Source: Mycobacterium sp. DL99 (GTDB lineage: Bacteria > Actinomycetota > Actinomycetes > Mycobacteriales > Mycobacteriaceae). Taken from it: DNA of 64,000 nucleotides. The notes beneath the pieces are model-generated. The model ran no database searches. It was not told where the DNA came from and saw only the letters and a program-made list of their open reading frames with translations. The stretch covers positions 3,895,008 through 3,959,007 of the forward strand of contig NZ_SJOM01000007.1 in the NCBI RefSeq assembly GCF_004762045.1, read 5' to 3'. The position numbers and the translations under genes are program-made. This document shows positions 48,645-58,041 of this stretch, piece by piece (position 1 is the stretch's first letter; each line of letters begins with the position of its first letter).

Positions 48645-49619
48645 TCAGGCCAGAGCTTTGCCGATCTCGGCGCCTGCCTCTGCCCCGTAGGCATCGGTCA
48701 GGCGCTGCACGGCCTCGGCCGAGTCCCAGGTCCATTCCTGCGGACCCGTCGACTCCAGAACCAGCACCGCGACCAGCGACGCCAGCTGGGCGGAGCGCTC
48801 AAGGCCCAGTCCGGCGCTGCGTCCGGTGAGGAAGCCGGCGCGGAACGCGTCGCCGATACCGGTGGGGTCGGCCTGATGCTTCTCGGGCACCACATCGACG
48901 TGCACGAACGTGCCGTCCGAGCTGACCAGGTCGACGCCCTTGGCGCCCAGCGTGGTGACGCGCATGCCGATCTGGCTCATCACCTGGGCCTCGCTCCACC
49001 CCGACTTCTGCAGCAGCAGATCCCACTCGTAGTCGTTGGTGAACAGGTAGGCGGCACCGTTGATGAGCTTGCGGATCTCCTCACCGGACAGCCGGGCCAG
49101 CTGCTGCGAGGGGTCGGCGGCGAAGGCCAGGCCGAGCTTGCGGCACTCCTCGGTGTGCAGGAACATCGCCTCGGGATCGTTGGCGCCGATGATCACCAGT
49201 TCCGGCTTGCCCACCCGGTCCACCAGATCGGCCAGGGCGATGTTGCGTGCCTCCGACATGGCGCCGGGGTAGAACGAGGCGATCTGGGCCATGTCCTCGT
49301 CGGTGGTGCAGACGAAGCGCGCGGTGTAGGCGCTCTCGGAGATCAGCACGTTGCCGCAGTCGACGTTGGCGCCCTCCAGCCAGGTGCGGTATTCACCGAA
49401 ATCCTGACCGGCGGCGCCGACCAGCGCGACGTCACCGCCGAGGATGCCGATCGCGAAGGCCATGTTGCCTGCCACGCCCCCGCGGTGGATCACCAGATCG
49501 TCGACCAGGAAGCTCAGCGACACCTTCTGCAGGTGGTCGGCCAGCAGTTGCTCGGAGAATTTGCCCGGGAACCGCATCAGGTGGTCGGTTGCGATGGATC
49601 CGGTAACTGCGATGGTCAC
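48645..49619 (-). CDS. adoK: Adenosine kinase, PfkB family
   Basis: 324 residues, matching Rv2202c, a mycobacterial adenosine kinase of the ribokinase type. Start MTIAVTGSIATDHLMRF; the sugar-binding GG in HRGGVAGNMAFAIG; the C-terminal anion hole and catalytic Asp in DPTGIGDAFRAGF. It makes AMP from adenosine in purine salvage. The upstream gap 49620-49791 holds the divergent promoters of this gene and the next membrane protein; nothing else is seen. Confidence 0.93.
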   Translation of the reverse strand: MTIAVTGSIATDHLMRFPGKFSEQLLADHLQKVSLSFLVDDLVIHRGGVAGNMAFAIGILGGDVALVGAAGQDFGEYRTWLEGANVDCGNVLISESAYTARFVCTTDEDMAQIASFYPGAMSEARNIALADLVDRVGKPELVIIGANDPEAMFLHTEECRKLGLAFAADPSQQLARLSGEEIRKLINGAAYLFTNDYEWDLLLQKSGWSEAQVMSQIGMRVTTLGAKGVDLVSSDGTFVHVDVVPEKHQADPTGIGDAFRAGFLTGRSAGLGLERSAQLASLVAVLVLESTGPQEWTWDSAEAVQRLTDAYGAEAGAEIGKALA

Positions 49620-49791
49620 GTGGTGTCACCCCTCATTTCGTTAAGTCGGCTACATAACAGTACCCGCGCGGCCCGGCGGCGATCTGCGCGCACGGTCGCA
49701 CGTCGCGGGTTGCGCTAACCTGCGTATAACCGTATTCCCGGTCACCGTAGACGGCTGACCAACCTCCAGAACACGCGGGGAGCGCCAATTA

Positions 49792-50418
49792 ATGACTGGT
49801 TCTTACCAGTACCCCGAGCAGACTCCGCCTCTCCCATATCCCGAGCAGGTGTCGTCCACGCCGTCCGCGTATCCCGGGACGCTGCCGCCGCCGGTGCCGT
49901 ACCCGACACGGCGGCGCTGGCCCAAGATCCTGGCGGGGCTGCTGGTGGTGGTCGCGCTTGGAGGTGTGTTGACCGCGGTGCTGGTAGCCGGGCGTCGCAG
50001 TCCCGCCGCGCCGGTGGTGGTCTCCGACGCCCGGGCCGAGGCCGCGATCCAGGAATACCTCAACGCGCTGCTCGACGGGGATGAGGAAGCCGTTGCGCGA
50101 CACACCCTGTGCGGGCTGTACGACGGGGTCAGGGACCGCAAGGCCGATCTCGCGGTGGCCGGCCTGGCCAGCGACGCTTTCCGCAAACAGTTCAGCCAGG
50201 TCGAGGTGACCGGGATCGACGCGAACGTGCCGTGGTCCACCACGCAGACTCAGGTGTTGTTCACCATGCGGGTCGCACCGGCCAGCGGGTCGACACGCGG
50301 GCAACGCCCTGTCGATGAGCAACAGCAGGGCGTGGCGCAGCTATTGGTGAAACGAGACGGGAAAAACGAGCAGGTTCTGGTGTGCTCTTACGTGCTACGC
50401 ACCAGCGGTCAGTACTGA
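49792..50418 (+). CDS. Membrane-anchored protein of the Rv2203 type
   Basis: 208 residues. A Pro/Tyr-rich cytoplasmic N-terminus (1-42), one membrane helix (about 46-66), and an extracytoplasmic domain of about 140 residues of the DUF4878-like cystatin-type fold (AEAAIQEYLNALLDGDEEAVARHTLCG). Start MTGSYQYPEQTPP with GGGGAGCG upstream. Function unknown. Confidence 0.82.
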   Translation: MTGSYQYPEQTPPLPYPEQVSSTPSAYPGTLPPPVPYPTRRRWPKILAGLLVVVALGGVLTAVLVAGRRSPAAPVVVSDARAEAAIQEYLNALLDGDEEAVARHTLCGLYDGVRDRKADLAVAGLASDAFRKQFSQVEVTGIDANVPWSTTQTQVLFTMRVAPASGSTRGQRPVDEQQQGVAQLLVKRDGKNEQVLVCSYVLRTSGQY

Positions 50419-50438
50419 CCGCTGGTCGTCAGCTCACG

Positions 50439-50795
50439 TCAGTTGAAGGAGTCGCCGCAGGCGCAGGAGCCGGTGGCGTTCGGGTTGTCGATCGTGAAGC
50501 CCTGCTTCTCGATGGAGTCGACGAAGTCGATGGTGGCGCCCTGGATGTACGGCGCGCTCATCCGGTCCACGACCAGCTTGACACCGCCGAACTCGCTGGT
50601 GAGGTCACCGTCGAGGGTGCGGTCGTCGAAGAACAGGTTGTAGCGCAGGCCGGCACAGCCGCCCGGCTGCACCGCGATACGCAGCGCGAGGTCGTCGCGG
50701 CCTTCCTGGTCCAGCAGCGCCTTCGCCTTCGTCGCCGCAGCGTCGGACAGGGTCGCACCGTGGGTTTCGGTGGTGCTGGCGTCCTGAACAGTCAT
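50439..50795 (-). CDS. erpA: Iron-sulfur cluster insertion protein (HesB/IscA/ErpA family)
   Basis: 118 residues, matching Rv2204c. A-type carrier fold with the three conserved cysteines: one in PGGCAGLRYNL and two in the C-terminal GSCACGDSF. It transfers Fe-S clusters to apoproteins, for example the respiratory and biosynthetic enzymes. In M. tuberculosis a glycerate kinase gene (Rv2205c) stands between this gene and the DUF3043 gene; it is missing here. Confidence 0.93.
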   Translation of the reverse strand: MTVQDASTTETHGATLSDAAATKAKALLDQEGRDDLALRIAVQPGGCAGLRYNLFFDDRTLDGDLTSEFGGVKLVVDRMSAPYIQGATIDFVDSIEKQGFTIDNPNATGSCACGDSFN

Positions 50796-50949
50796 AGCTC
50801 TCCCTAAGGATCCCGGGGCATCGAGGAAACGCGTGGATGCACCGCGCGTCTACTACCTCAACGGTACCTTGTTCCGACGCTATTCCCGACTTATCCACAG
50901 GCCGGGGCATGTGACCGGGCCACCTGCGGCGGGCAGTAACCTGGCTGGC

Positions 50950-51636
50950 GTGAAGCTGCTGGGCCGTAAGAAGGACAACGAAGGCGAACCCGCCGGGACC
51001 GACCAGGTCACGAGCGTCGACGGGGCCGCCGAATCGACAGCCGGCGGCGCCGCCCCGAGCACCGCCCCCAAGGGCAGGCCGACGCCCAAGCGGAGCGAGG
51101 CCACCAAGCGGCGCGGCCCGGTCGCGCCCGCGCCCCTGACGTCTGCCGAGGCACGTCAGCGCCGTAAGGAGCTGCGCGGGCCGAAGCTGTCCAAGGAGGA
51201 GCGCAAGATCGAGCGGCTCACCCGCCGCGCCGATATGGCCGACCGCCGCGAGAAGATGATGGCCGGCGATGAGTCCTATCTGCTCCCCCGCGACAAGGGT
51301 CCGGTGCGCCGCTATGTCCGCGACATCGTCGACTCCCGCCGCAACGTGCTGGGCCTGTTCATGCCCGCCGCCCTGGCGATGATCTTCTTCATGCTCGCGC
51401 TGCCCTCGCTGAAGTTCCAGCAGATGCTGTCCTACGCGATGCTGATCCTGGTGGTCATCATGCTGATCGACGGGTTCATCGTCGGCCGCAAGGTGAACCA
51501 CATGGTGGACGAGAAGTTCCCCGGGAACACCGAAAGTGGTTGGAAACTGGGGCTTTACGCGGCCAGCCGGGCGTCGCAGCTGCGCCGCATGCGGGCGCCG
51601 CGGCCCGTCGTCGAGCGCGGCGCCAAGATCTCTTGA
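50950..51636 (+). CDS. DUF3043 membrane protein
   Basis: 228 residues from GTG 50950 (KLLGRKKDNEGEP). A long charged N-terminus (1-130; GRPTPKRSEATKRRGP then LSKEERKIERLTRRADMADR) leads to two membrane helices (about 138-157 and 161-180) and a basic C-terminus. It matches Rv2206. TAACCT at 50937-50942 ends seven bases before the GTG, and there is no Shine-Dalgarno sequence, so the mRNA is probably leaderless. Frame extension to 50833 is unsupported. Function unknown. Confidence 0.87.
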   Translation: MKLLGRKKDNEGEPAGTDQVTSVDGAAESTAGGAAPSTAPKGRPTPKRSEATKRRGPVAPAPLTSAEARQRRKELRGPKLSKEERKIERLTRRADMADRREKMMAGDESYLLPRDKGPVRRYVRDIVDSRRNVLGLFMPAALAMIFFMLALPSLKFQQMLSYAMLILVVIMLIDGFIVGRKVNHMVDEKFPGNTESGWKLGLYAASRASQLRRMRAPRPVVERGAKIS

Positions 51637-51659
51637 TGCCGCGTCAGGCGGGCTGAGAA

Positions 51660-52202
51660 GTGCGCACATTGGTGCTTGGCGGCATCCGCTCCGGTAAATC
51701 CCAGTGGGCCGAAGCGGCCGCGGCGCACACCGCCGGCGACGGCGTGCCCGTGCGTTACCTGGCCACCGGCCCCGACGCTGACGGCGATCCGGCCTGGGCT
51801 CAGCGCGTGGGTGCGCATCAGGCTCGTCGTCCCGCGCACTGGCGCACCGTCGAGACCTGTGATCTCGTGGCGGCTCTGACTGCCGACCCGCAGGAACCTG
51901 ACACCGCGACACTCGTCGACGACATCGGTGGCTGGCTGACGGCGACCATGGACCGGATCGGTGCGTGGACCGGTGCACCCGTGGGCCCCGAGGTCGACGC
52001 GCTGGTCAAGGCGGTGGACGCTTTCACCGCTCCCCTGGTCCTCGTCAGCCCCGAGGTCGGGCTGACCGTTGTCCCCGCCACCGAGGCAGGACGCCGGTTC
52101 GCCGACGAACTGGGCACGGTCAACCAACGCCTGGCCGCGGTGTGCGACCACGTGGTGCTGGTGGTGGCCGGCCAACCGCTCACGGTGAAGGAGCCTTCAT
52201 GA
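51660..52202 (+). CDS. cobU: Adenosylcobinamide kinase / guanylyltransferase
   Basis: 180 residues, GTG start at 51660. Phosphorylates adenosylcobinamide and transfers GMP from GTP. P-loop GGIRSGKSQWAE, the RYLATG strand, and the terminal motif GLTVVPATEAGRRFADELG are the family signatures. Coupled to cobT by ATGA. In M. tuberculosis cobU is elsewhere (Rv0254c), so this trio cobU-cobT-cobS is more compact here. Confidence 0.93.
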   Translation: MRTLVLGGIRSGKSQWAEAAAAHTAGDGVPVRYLATGPDADGDPAWAQRVGAHQARRPAHWRTVETCDLVAALTADPQEPDTATLVDDIGGWLTATMDRIGAWTGAPVGPEVDALVKAVDAFTAPLVLVSPEVGLTVVPATEAGRRFADELGTVNQRLAAVCDHVVLVVAGQPLTVKEPS

Positions 52203-53269
52203 CCGAATTCGATGCGGCCTTCGACCCGGTCACCGCCCCGGACGCCGACGTCGCCACGGAGGCGCGGGCCCGTCAGACCCGGCTCACCAAGCCGCCCGGC
52301 TCCCTGGGCCGCCTCGAGGAACTTTCGATCTGGGCGGCCTCGTGCCAGGGCGTATGCCCGCCGCAGCCACTCACCCGGGCGCGGGTGGTGGTTTTCGCCG
52401 CGGACCACGGGGTCACGGCCGCGGGGGTATCGGCCTTCCCGTCCGCGGTGACCGGCCAGATGGTCGCCAACTTCGACGCGGGCGGTGCCGCGATCAACGT
52501 GCTGGCCGAGGTGGCCGGCGCCACCGTGCGCGTGGCCGACATCGCCGTCGACTGCGACGAGCCGCTCTCCCCCGCGATCGGTGCCCACAAGGTGCGCCGC
52601 AGTTCGGGCAACATCGCGGTCGAAGATGCACTCAGCGCCGAGGAGACAGTGGCAGCGGTCGCGGCGGGGCGCCAGATCGCCGACGACGAGGTCGACGCCG
52701 GGGCCGACCTTCTCATCGCAGGCGATATGGGAATCGGAAATACCACGGCGGCAACGACTTTGGTGGCCGCTCTGACCGGTGCCGAGCCAGTTGTGGTGGT
52801 GGGCCGCGGCACCGGCATCGACGACCTCGGCTGGATGCGCAAGGCCGGCGCCGTACGGGACGCGCTGTACCGGGCCCGCGACGTGACGCGCGATCCGCTG
52901 GGACTGTTGCGGGTGTGCGGCGGCGCCGACCTGGCTGCCATGGCCGGGTTCCTGGCCCAGGCCGCCGTCCGGCGCACCCCGGTTCTCCTGGACGGCTTGG
53001 TGGTGACGGCCGCGGCCCTGGTGGCCGAGGAGTTGGCGCCGGGCGCGCGGGCGTGGTGGCAGGCCGGGCACCGGTCGACCGAGCCGGCCCACAGCCTGGC
53101 GCTGTCACACCTGCGCCTGGAGCCGATCGTCGACCTCGGCATGCGGCTGGGCGAGGGCACCGGCGCCGCGGTGGCGTTGCCGATCGTGCGGGCCGCCATC
53201 GCCACCCTGGCCTCGATGGCCACCTTCGCTGAAGCTGCAGTGGCCGGACCTCCTGAATCAACACCATGA
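52199..53269 (+). CDS. cobT: Nicotinate-nucleotide-dimethylbenzimidazole phosphoribosyltransferase
   Basis: Makes alpha-ribazole phosphate, the lower ligand of cobalamin. 356 residues starting MTEFDAAFDPVTAP. Substrate motifs LTKPPGSLGRLEEL, FAADHGVTAAGVSAFP and GDMGIGNTTAATTL, and the catalytic Glu in RLGEGTGAAVALP, are present. Overlaps cobU and cobS by ATGA at both ends. Confidence 0.95.
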   Translation: MTEFDAAFDPVTAPDADVATEARARQTRLTKPPGSLGRLEELSIWAASCQGVCPPQPLTRARVVVFAADHGVTAAGVSAFPSAVTGQMVANFDAGGAAINVLAEVAGATVRVADIAVDCDEPLSPAIGAHKVRRSSGNIAVEDALSAEETVAAVAAGRQIADDEVDAGADLLIAGDMGIGNTTAATTLVAALTGAEPVVVVGRGTGIDDLGWMRKAGAVRDALYRARDVTRDPLGLLRVCGGADLAAMAGFLAQAAVRRTPVLLDGLVVTAAALVAEELAPGARAWWQAGHRSTEPAHSLALSHLRLEPIVDLGMRLGEGTGAAVALPIVRAAIATLASMATFAEAAVAGPPESTP

Positions 53270-53991
53270 TCGCCGCTCTCGGCGGGGCGTTCGCATTCGG
53301 CACGGTGTTGCCGGTCCGAACTTCGGCCGGTGTCGGCCGCGGTGCCCTCACAGCCCTGCCGGTGGTCGGGCTGGCGCTCGGCGGGCTGGCGGCCGCGGTG
53401 GTGGCCGGTGGCCAGTGGGCGTTCGGCACCGGCAGTGCACTGCCCGGCCTGCTGGCGGTGGCCGCGCTCCTGCTGGCCACCCGCGGGCTGCACATCGACG
53501 GGTTCTGCGACACCGTCGACGGTCTGGGCTGCTACGGCCCGCCGGAACGGGCACTGGCGGTCATGCGCGACGGTTCGGCCGGACCCTTCGGTGTCGCCGC
53601 GGTGATCGTTGTGATCGGTTGTCAGACACTGGCATTCAATCAACTCAACACGGTGGGCATCGTCGTCGCCGTCACTGCCGGCCGCGTTGCCGCGGTCCTC
53701 GCCTGTCGACGTTCGGTGCCCGCGGCCGCCGGTAGCTCACTGGGCGGCGCCGTGGCGGCCACCCAGCCGGCCGCCGTGGTGGCGGGCTGGGTGATCGCCG
53801 TCGCCGCACTGGCCGCATGGGCGGGCCCCCGGCTGTGGCAGGGCCCGGTCGTGGTGCTGGTCGCGGTGGGCGCTTCGGCGCTGCTGGTCGCCCACTGCGT
53901 GCGACGGTTCGGCGGCATCACCGGCGACGTACTCGGCGCGAGTGTCGAGGTGACGACGACGATCGTCGCGCTCGGGTTGGCGATTGGCTGA
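53266..53991 (+). CDS. cobS: Adenosylcobinamide-GDP ribazoletransferase (cobalamin synthase)
   Basis: Last assembly step of cobalamin, in the membrane. 241 residues with about six membrane helices; the metal motif GLHIDGFCDTVDGLG and the RDGSAGPFGV loop are intact, as is GGITGDVLGA near the C-terminus. The last 74 bp overlap the end of the fibre-like gene on the other strand. Confidence 0.94.
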   Translation: MIAALGGAFAFGTVLPVRTSAGVGRGALTALPVVGLALGGLAAAVVAGGQWAFGTGSALPGLLAVAALLLATRGLHIDGFCDTVDGLGCYGPPERALAVMRDGSAGPFGVAAVIVVIGCQTLAFNQLNTVGIVVAVTAGRVAAVLACRRSVPAAAGSSLGGAVAATQPAAVVAGWVIAVAALAAWAGPRLWQGPVVVLVAVGASALLVAHCVRRFGGITGDVLGASVEVTTTIVALGLAIG

Positions 53992-55677
53992 CCTGCGGAC
54001 GAATCGCCTCCACCGCGTCCCGCACGGCTTGCCACTGCTCCTGTAGTTCGGCGCGTCCGACTGTCGGCGGGGGTAGCTCCGGGACTGCACCCAACCGCTT
54101 CTCGGCGCGCCTGCGGTCGGCGGCCCACGTCGCGCCGAGCACGCGCCGGGCCCTGCTCAGGTACCCGATCAGTTTCTGGCCGGGCGCCGCGCCCAGGTCC
54201 GCGGGCAGCCGCTCGGCCCAGTCGCTCAGTTCCGGCGGAACCACTTGGGCGACCCGCGCGGGCGGGGCCGGATGGAGTGCCACCGCCTTGGGCCCGAACA
54301 GTTCGGGATGCAGGTACTTCCCTCGCTCGCCGTCCGGCTTGCGCCGCTCAGGGGTGACCCGATTCGCTTCGGCCCAGGCATCTTTGCGCACCCCGGTGAC
54401 CTGCCAGCACACCTTGACCCGACCGGTGTCGGTGGCGATCGTGAACGCATTGTCCGTGATCTCCTCGGAGACCACCGCCTGGCTGAACGTACCGACCACG
54501 GTGAGCTGGTAGCGGAAGTCCCGGTTGAGCGCCTCGAAGTACGGCGGCAGCTTCACCCGCGCCCGACCGGACCGGTCCGTGGTCACGGTGCCGCTGTAGA
54601 TGTTGAGCATGTCCGGGGACTCGACGAAGGAATGCGACAGGTACCGGTTCGCCGGATCGGCCGGGTGATCGACGGTGAACCCGCCACCGCTCTTGCTGAG
54701 GAAACCCGTCACCCGCACCCGGCCCACGAACAGCCCGGCGAAGCCGTTGGCGCTTTGACCGCGGACCGCCGCCACGTCGGGGTTGCGCCGGGTGTCGGCG
54801 AAAGTGAAGCCCTCGACCCCGTTTCCGATCACGCTGAGCCCGGAGACCCCGCCACCGGGATGTGTGGAGAAATGCACGCCGGACACCCCGTGACCAGAAC
54901 CGGTCGTGAGGCCGGCGGTGCCGTCCGAGGACAGGCTGACTCCGCGCACCCCCACCTGGTCGTCGCTACTGCCCCGCACCCCGGTACCGCTGTGGCTGTG
55001 TCCGGCGACCCCAGACCCGGTCGAGTCCGCGACGACGTGCAAGCCGGACACCCCGGAGACCCCGACACCGTAGGTGAGACCGGCAATGGCATCGGTCGTC
55101 TGGCTGACGCCGTACACACCCGGACCGTTGCTGCTGGTGCCCGCACGCCCATGGTGTTGTCGCCGGTGCCGAATACGCCTGGGGCGCTACCACCGTCGGC
55201 GAAGCTGATGCCCATGACGCCGGCATTGTCACCACTCGTGCCTCGCACCCCGAAACCATCGATACTGCTGCCGATCACCCCGGTCGCGCCGCCCACGAAG
55301 CCGGTGACTCCGTTGCCTCCGGTGGTGCTGGAACCGAAAACCCCGTGTGAATCGTCGGTGGGACTGAAGGTCACGCCGAGCAGCCCCGACGCGGTGGAGC
55401 TGCGCGCCAAAACACCTGGCGCCTGCAAACTTTCGCCCACCACGCCATTGCCGGCGGGGCTGCGGCCCACCACACCCGGCCCGTCGGCGCCGTGACCCTC
55501 CACACCGGCCGGCGGATCGATGAACACGGTGGTGCCGCTCGGCAATACCCCACTGCTGCCGAACACGCCGCCACCGATATCGGAATCCCCCCACACGCCG
55601 ACCGGCACCGGGGTGCCGTTCTCGTCGACCGGTTGCTGCCCGCTGTTGGCCGGATCGAATCCCGCTACCAGTGCCAT
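53918..55677 (-). pseudogene. Frameshifted fibre-like protein with G-V-x-G repeats and conserved C-terminal domain
   Basis: ATG 55677 (with AGAGAGG upstream) opens a frame rich in repeats such as GVWGDSDIGGGVFGSS and GVMGISFADG, which breaks at about 55140-55142. There the minus strand reads GCGGGCACC; one more G would continue smoothly into the second frame (GTSSNGPGVYGVSQTTDA), which carries on the repeats and then a distinct domain (PADPANRYLSHSFVESPDM, FEALNRDFRYQLTVVGTF, KVCWQVTGVRKDAWAEANRV, YLHPELFG). I recall this domain at the end of repeat-rich fibre-like proteins in many bacteria; its function is unknown. No signal peptide. The two parts together give about 585 residues. The Arg-rich end overlaps cobS in antisense. 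Confidence 0.75.
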
Positions 55678-55750
55678 GACGGCCTCTCTCGATTGATGGC
55701 GCAGGTCAGATCAATTCTGCGCGCGCCTCAAATCGTTCGGGGAGAAACCG

Positions 55751-56857
55751 CTAGTTCAGCCGGGCCATCCAGCCGTGGGTATCGGCGAAGGTGCCCCGCT
55801 GAATCCCGGTCAGGGTGTCGCGCAGCGCCATGGTGATCTCGCCCGGTTGCCCGTCGGCGATGGTGAACTCGCCGTCCGCGTACTTGACGTGCGAGACCGG
55901 GGTGATCACGGCGGCGGTACCGCAGGCGAACACCTCGGTGATCTCGCCCGCCGCGGCCTTCTTCTGCCATTCGGCGACATCGATCTTGCGTTCCTCGACC
56001 GCGAAACCGGCGTCGGTGGCCAACTGCAGCAAGGAATCCCGCGTGATACCCGGCAACAGCGAACCGGACAGCTCGGGCGTGACGAGGCGGGCCGAACCGC
56101 CGCTGCCGAAGACGAAGAACAGGTTCATCCCGCCCATCTCTTCGACGTAGCGACGCTCGAGCGCGTCCAGCCACACCACCTGATCGCACCCGTTGTCGGC
56201 GGCTTGCGCCTGCGCGAGCAGCGACGCGGCGTAATTGCCGCCGAACTTGGCCGCGCCGGTGCCACCGGGTGAGGCGCGCACGTACTCATGCGACAGCCAC
56301 ACGCTGACCGGCTTGATGCCGCCCTTGAAGTACGCCCCGGCAGGTGAGCCGATCACCAGGTAGCGGTACTCGCCGGCCGGGCGCACGCCCAGGCCGGGTT
56401 CGGTGGCGATGACGAACGGCCGTAGATACAGCGACTCCTCACCGCCGGCCGCGGGCACCCACTTCTCGTCGACCGCGATGAGCTGGCGCAGCGATTCGAT
56501 GAACACATCCTCGGGAAGTTCCGGGATGGCCAGCCGCCGCGATGAGGCCTGCAGCCGCGCCGCATTGGACTCCGGCCGGAACGTCACGATCGAGCCGTCC
56601 GCCCAGCGGTACGCCTTGAGCCCTTCGAACACTTCCTGCGCGTAGTGCAGAACGATGGCAGAGGGATCGAGCTCGATCGGCCCGTACGGGATCACCTGCG
56701 CGTCGTGCCAGCCCTGCCCGGCGGTGTAGTCGATGGCCACCATGTGGTCGGTGTGGTACTTGCCGAAGCCGGGGTTGGCCAGAATGGATTCGCGTACCGC
56801 ATCGGTCTCCGGATTCGCGTTGGCTGAAACCGTGAACTCGAGATGGCCGCTAGTCAT
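55751..56857 (-). CDS. ilvE: Branched-chain amino acid aminotransferase
   Basis: PLP enzyme for the last step of leucine, isoleucine and valine synthesis. 368 residues. The PLP lysine is in TGAAKFGGNYAASL, the phosphate-binding segment includes EVFACGTAAVITPV, and QEVFEGLKAYRW is the typical N-domain motif. It matches Rv2210c. Separated from gcvT by 23 bp in the same direction. Confidence 0.95.
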   Translation of the reverse strand: MTSGHLEFTVSANANPETDAVRESILANPGFGKYHTDHMVAIDYTAGQGWHDAQVIPYGPIELDPSAIVLHYAQEVFEGLKAYRWADGSIVTFRPESNAARLQASSRRLAIPELPEDVFIESLRQLIAVDEKWVPAAGGEESLYLRPFVIATEPGLGVRPAGEYRYLVIGSPAGAYFKGGIKPVSVWLSHEYVRASPGGTGAAKFGGNYAASLLAQAQAADNGCDQVVWLDALERRYVEEMGGMNLFFVFGSGGSARLVTPELSGSLLPGITRDSLLQLATDAGFAVEERKIDVAEWQKKAAAGEITEVFACGTAAVITPVSHVKYADGEFTIADGQPGEITMALRDTLTGIQRGTFADTHGWMARLN

Positions 56858-56880
56858 GCAAGCGATTGTATCGTCCGAGG

Positions 56881-57987
56881 CTAACGTGTTTTCGGGGCCA
56901 CGAACGGTGGCTTGACCACTTCACATTCAACCGCGCGGCCACGCACGTCCACACTCACCCGCTGCCCGTCGGCGATGTCGGCGGCGGTGTCGATGAGCGC
57001 CAGCGCGATACCGACTTTCAGTGACGGCGAGAACGTCCCCGACGTCGTTGTGCCGATGCGGGTGTCTCCGTCGAGCACCGCAAGATCGGCGCGCAGCACC
57101 CCGCGGCCGACGGCCTTGAGGCCACGCAGCACGCGGGCCGGGCCGGCCTCCTTCTCGGCCAGCAGTGCGTCGCGTCCCCAGAACGCGTCCTTCTTCCACC
57201 CGATCGCCCAGCCGCAGCGGGCCTGCAGCGGCGAGATGTCCAGTGACAGCTCATGGCCGTGCAGCGGGTAGCCCATCTCGGTGCGCAGCGTGTCACGGGC
57301 GCCCAGGCCCGCGGGTTCGCCGCCGGCCGCGCGCACGGCCGCCACCAGGGCGTCGAACACCACGCCGGCGCGGTCCCAGGCCGGCAGCAGCTCATAACCG
57401 TGTTCGCCGGTGTAGCCGGTGCGGCACACCCGCACGAACACGCCGTCGTACTCGGCGTCGGCATAGCCCATGTAGTCCATCTCGGTGGGCAGCCCCAGCT
57501 CAGCGAGCACGTCGGCGGATTTCGGTCCCTGCACCGCCAGCACCGCATACGAGCGGTGTTCGTCGGTGATGGTCAGCCCGTCGGGGGCGTTCTTGCGCAG
57601 TTCGGCGACCACGGCCGCCGTGTTCGCCGCATTCGGCACCAGGAAGATCTCGTCGTCGGAGACGTAGTAGGCGATCAGGTCATCAATAACTCCCGCGACG
57701 CCTCCTTCGTCTCTGCAGCACAGGGTGTACTGCGCCTTGCCCGGTCTGATCCGGTTCAGGTCGTTGGTGAGGGCCGAGTTGACGTAGGCCGCCGCCCCCG
57801 GACCTTTGACCAGCGCTTTTCCGAGGTGGCTGACGTCGAAGAGGCCGACGTTGTCGCGCGTGGCGTTGTGTTCGGAGACGGTCCCGGCGTAGGACACCGG
57901 CATCAGCCAGCCACCGAATTCGGCGAAACTGGCCCCCAGTTCGCGGTGGCGGTCTTCCAACGGTCCGTGCAGCAGGTCGTCACTCAC
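56881..57987 (-). CDS. gcvT: Aminomethyltransferase, glycine cleavage T-protein
   Basis: Transfers the methylene group of the aminomethyl-lipoyl H-protein to tetrahydrofolate. 368 residues. Folate-site residues in VGLFDVSHLGK and the catalytic Asp region NDLNRIRPGKAQYTL are present, as are CRTGYTGEHGYEL and LGARDTLRTEMGYPLHG. It matches Rv2211c. The other glycine cleavage genes are not in the window. Confidence 0.95.
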   Translation of the reverse strand: MSDDLLHGPLEDRHRELGASFAEFGGWLMPVSYAGTVSEHNATRDNVGLFDVSHLGKALVKGPGAAAYVNSALTNDLNRIRPGKAQYTLCCRDEGGVAGVIDDLIAYYVSDDEIFLVPNAANTAAVVAELRKNAPDGLTITDEHRSYAVLAVQGPKSADVLAELGLPTEMDYMGYADAEYDGVFVRVCRTGYTGEHGYELLPAWDRAGVVFDALVAAVRAAGGEPAGLGARDTLRTEMGYPLHGHELSLDISPLQARCGWAIGWKKDAFWGRDALLAEKEAGPARVLRGLKAVGRGVLRADLAVLDGDTRIGTTTSGTFSPSLKVGIALALIDTAADIADGQRVSVDVRGRAVECEVVKPPFVAPKTR

Positions 57988-58041
57988 GGTTTCACCCTAA
58001 TCTGCACGCCTAACCGGACCACCAAACTGCACACTGGTCTT

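Noticed and set aside
55136..55146. Programmed -1 frameshift in the fibre gene
   Set aside because: The site lacks a proper slippery heptamer and no downstream structure was evident; a one-base indel is the simpler reading.
57253..58041. N-terminal extension of the first adenylate cyclase frame
   Set aside because: It is antisense to gcvT and the family start is GTG 58042.
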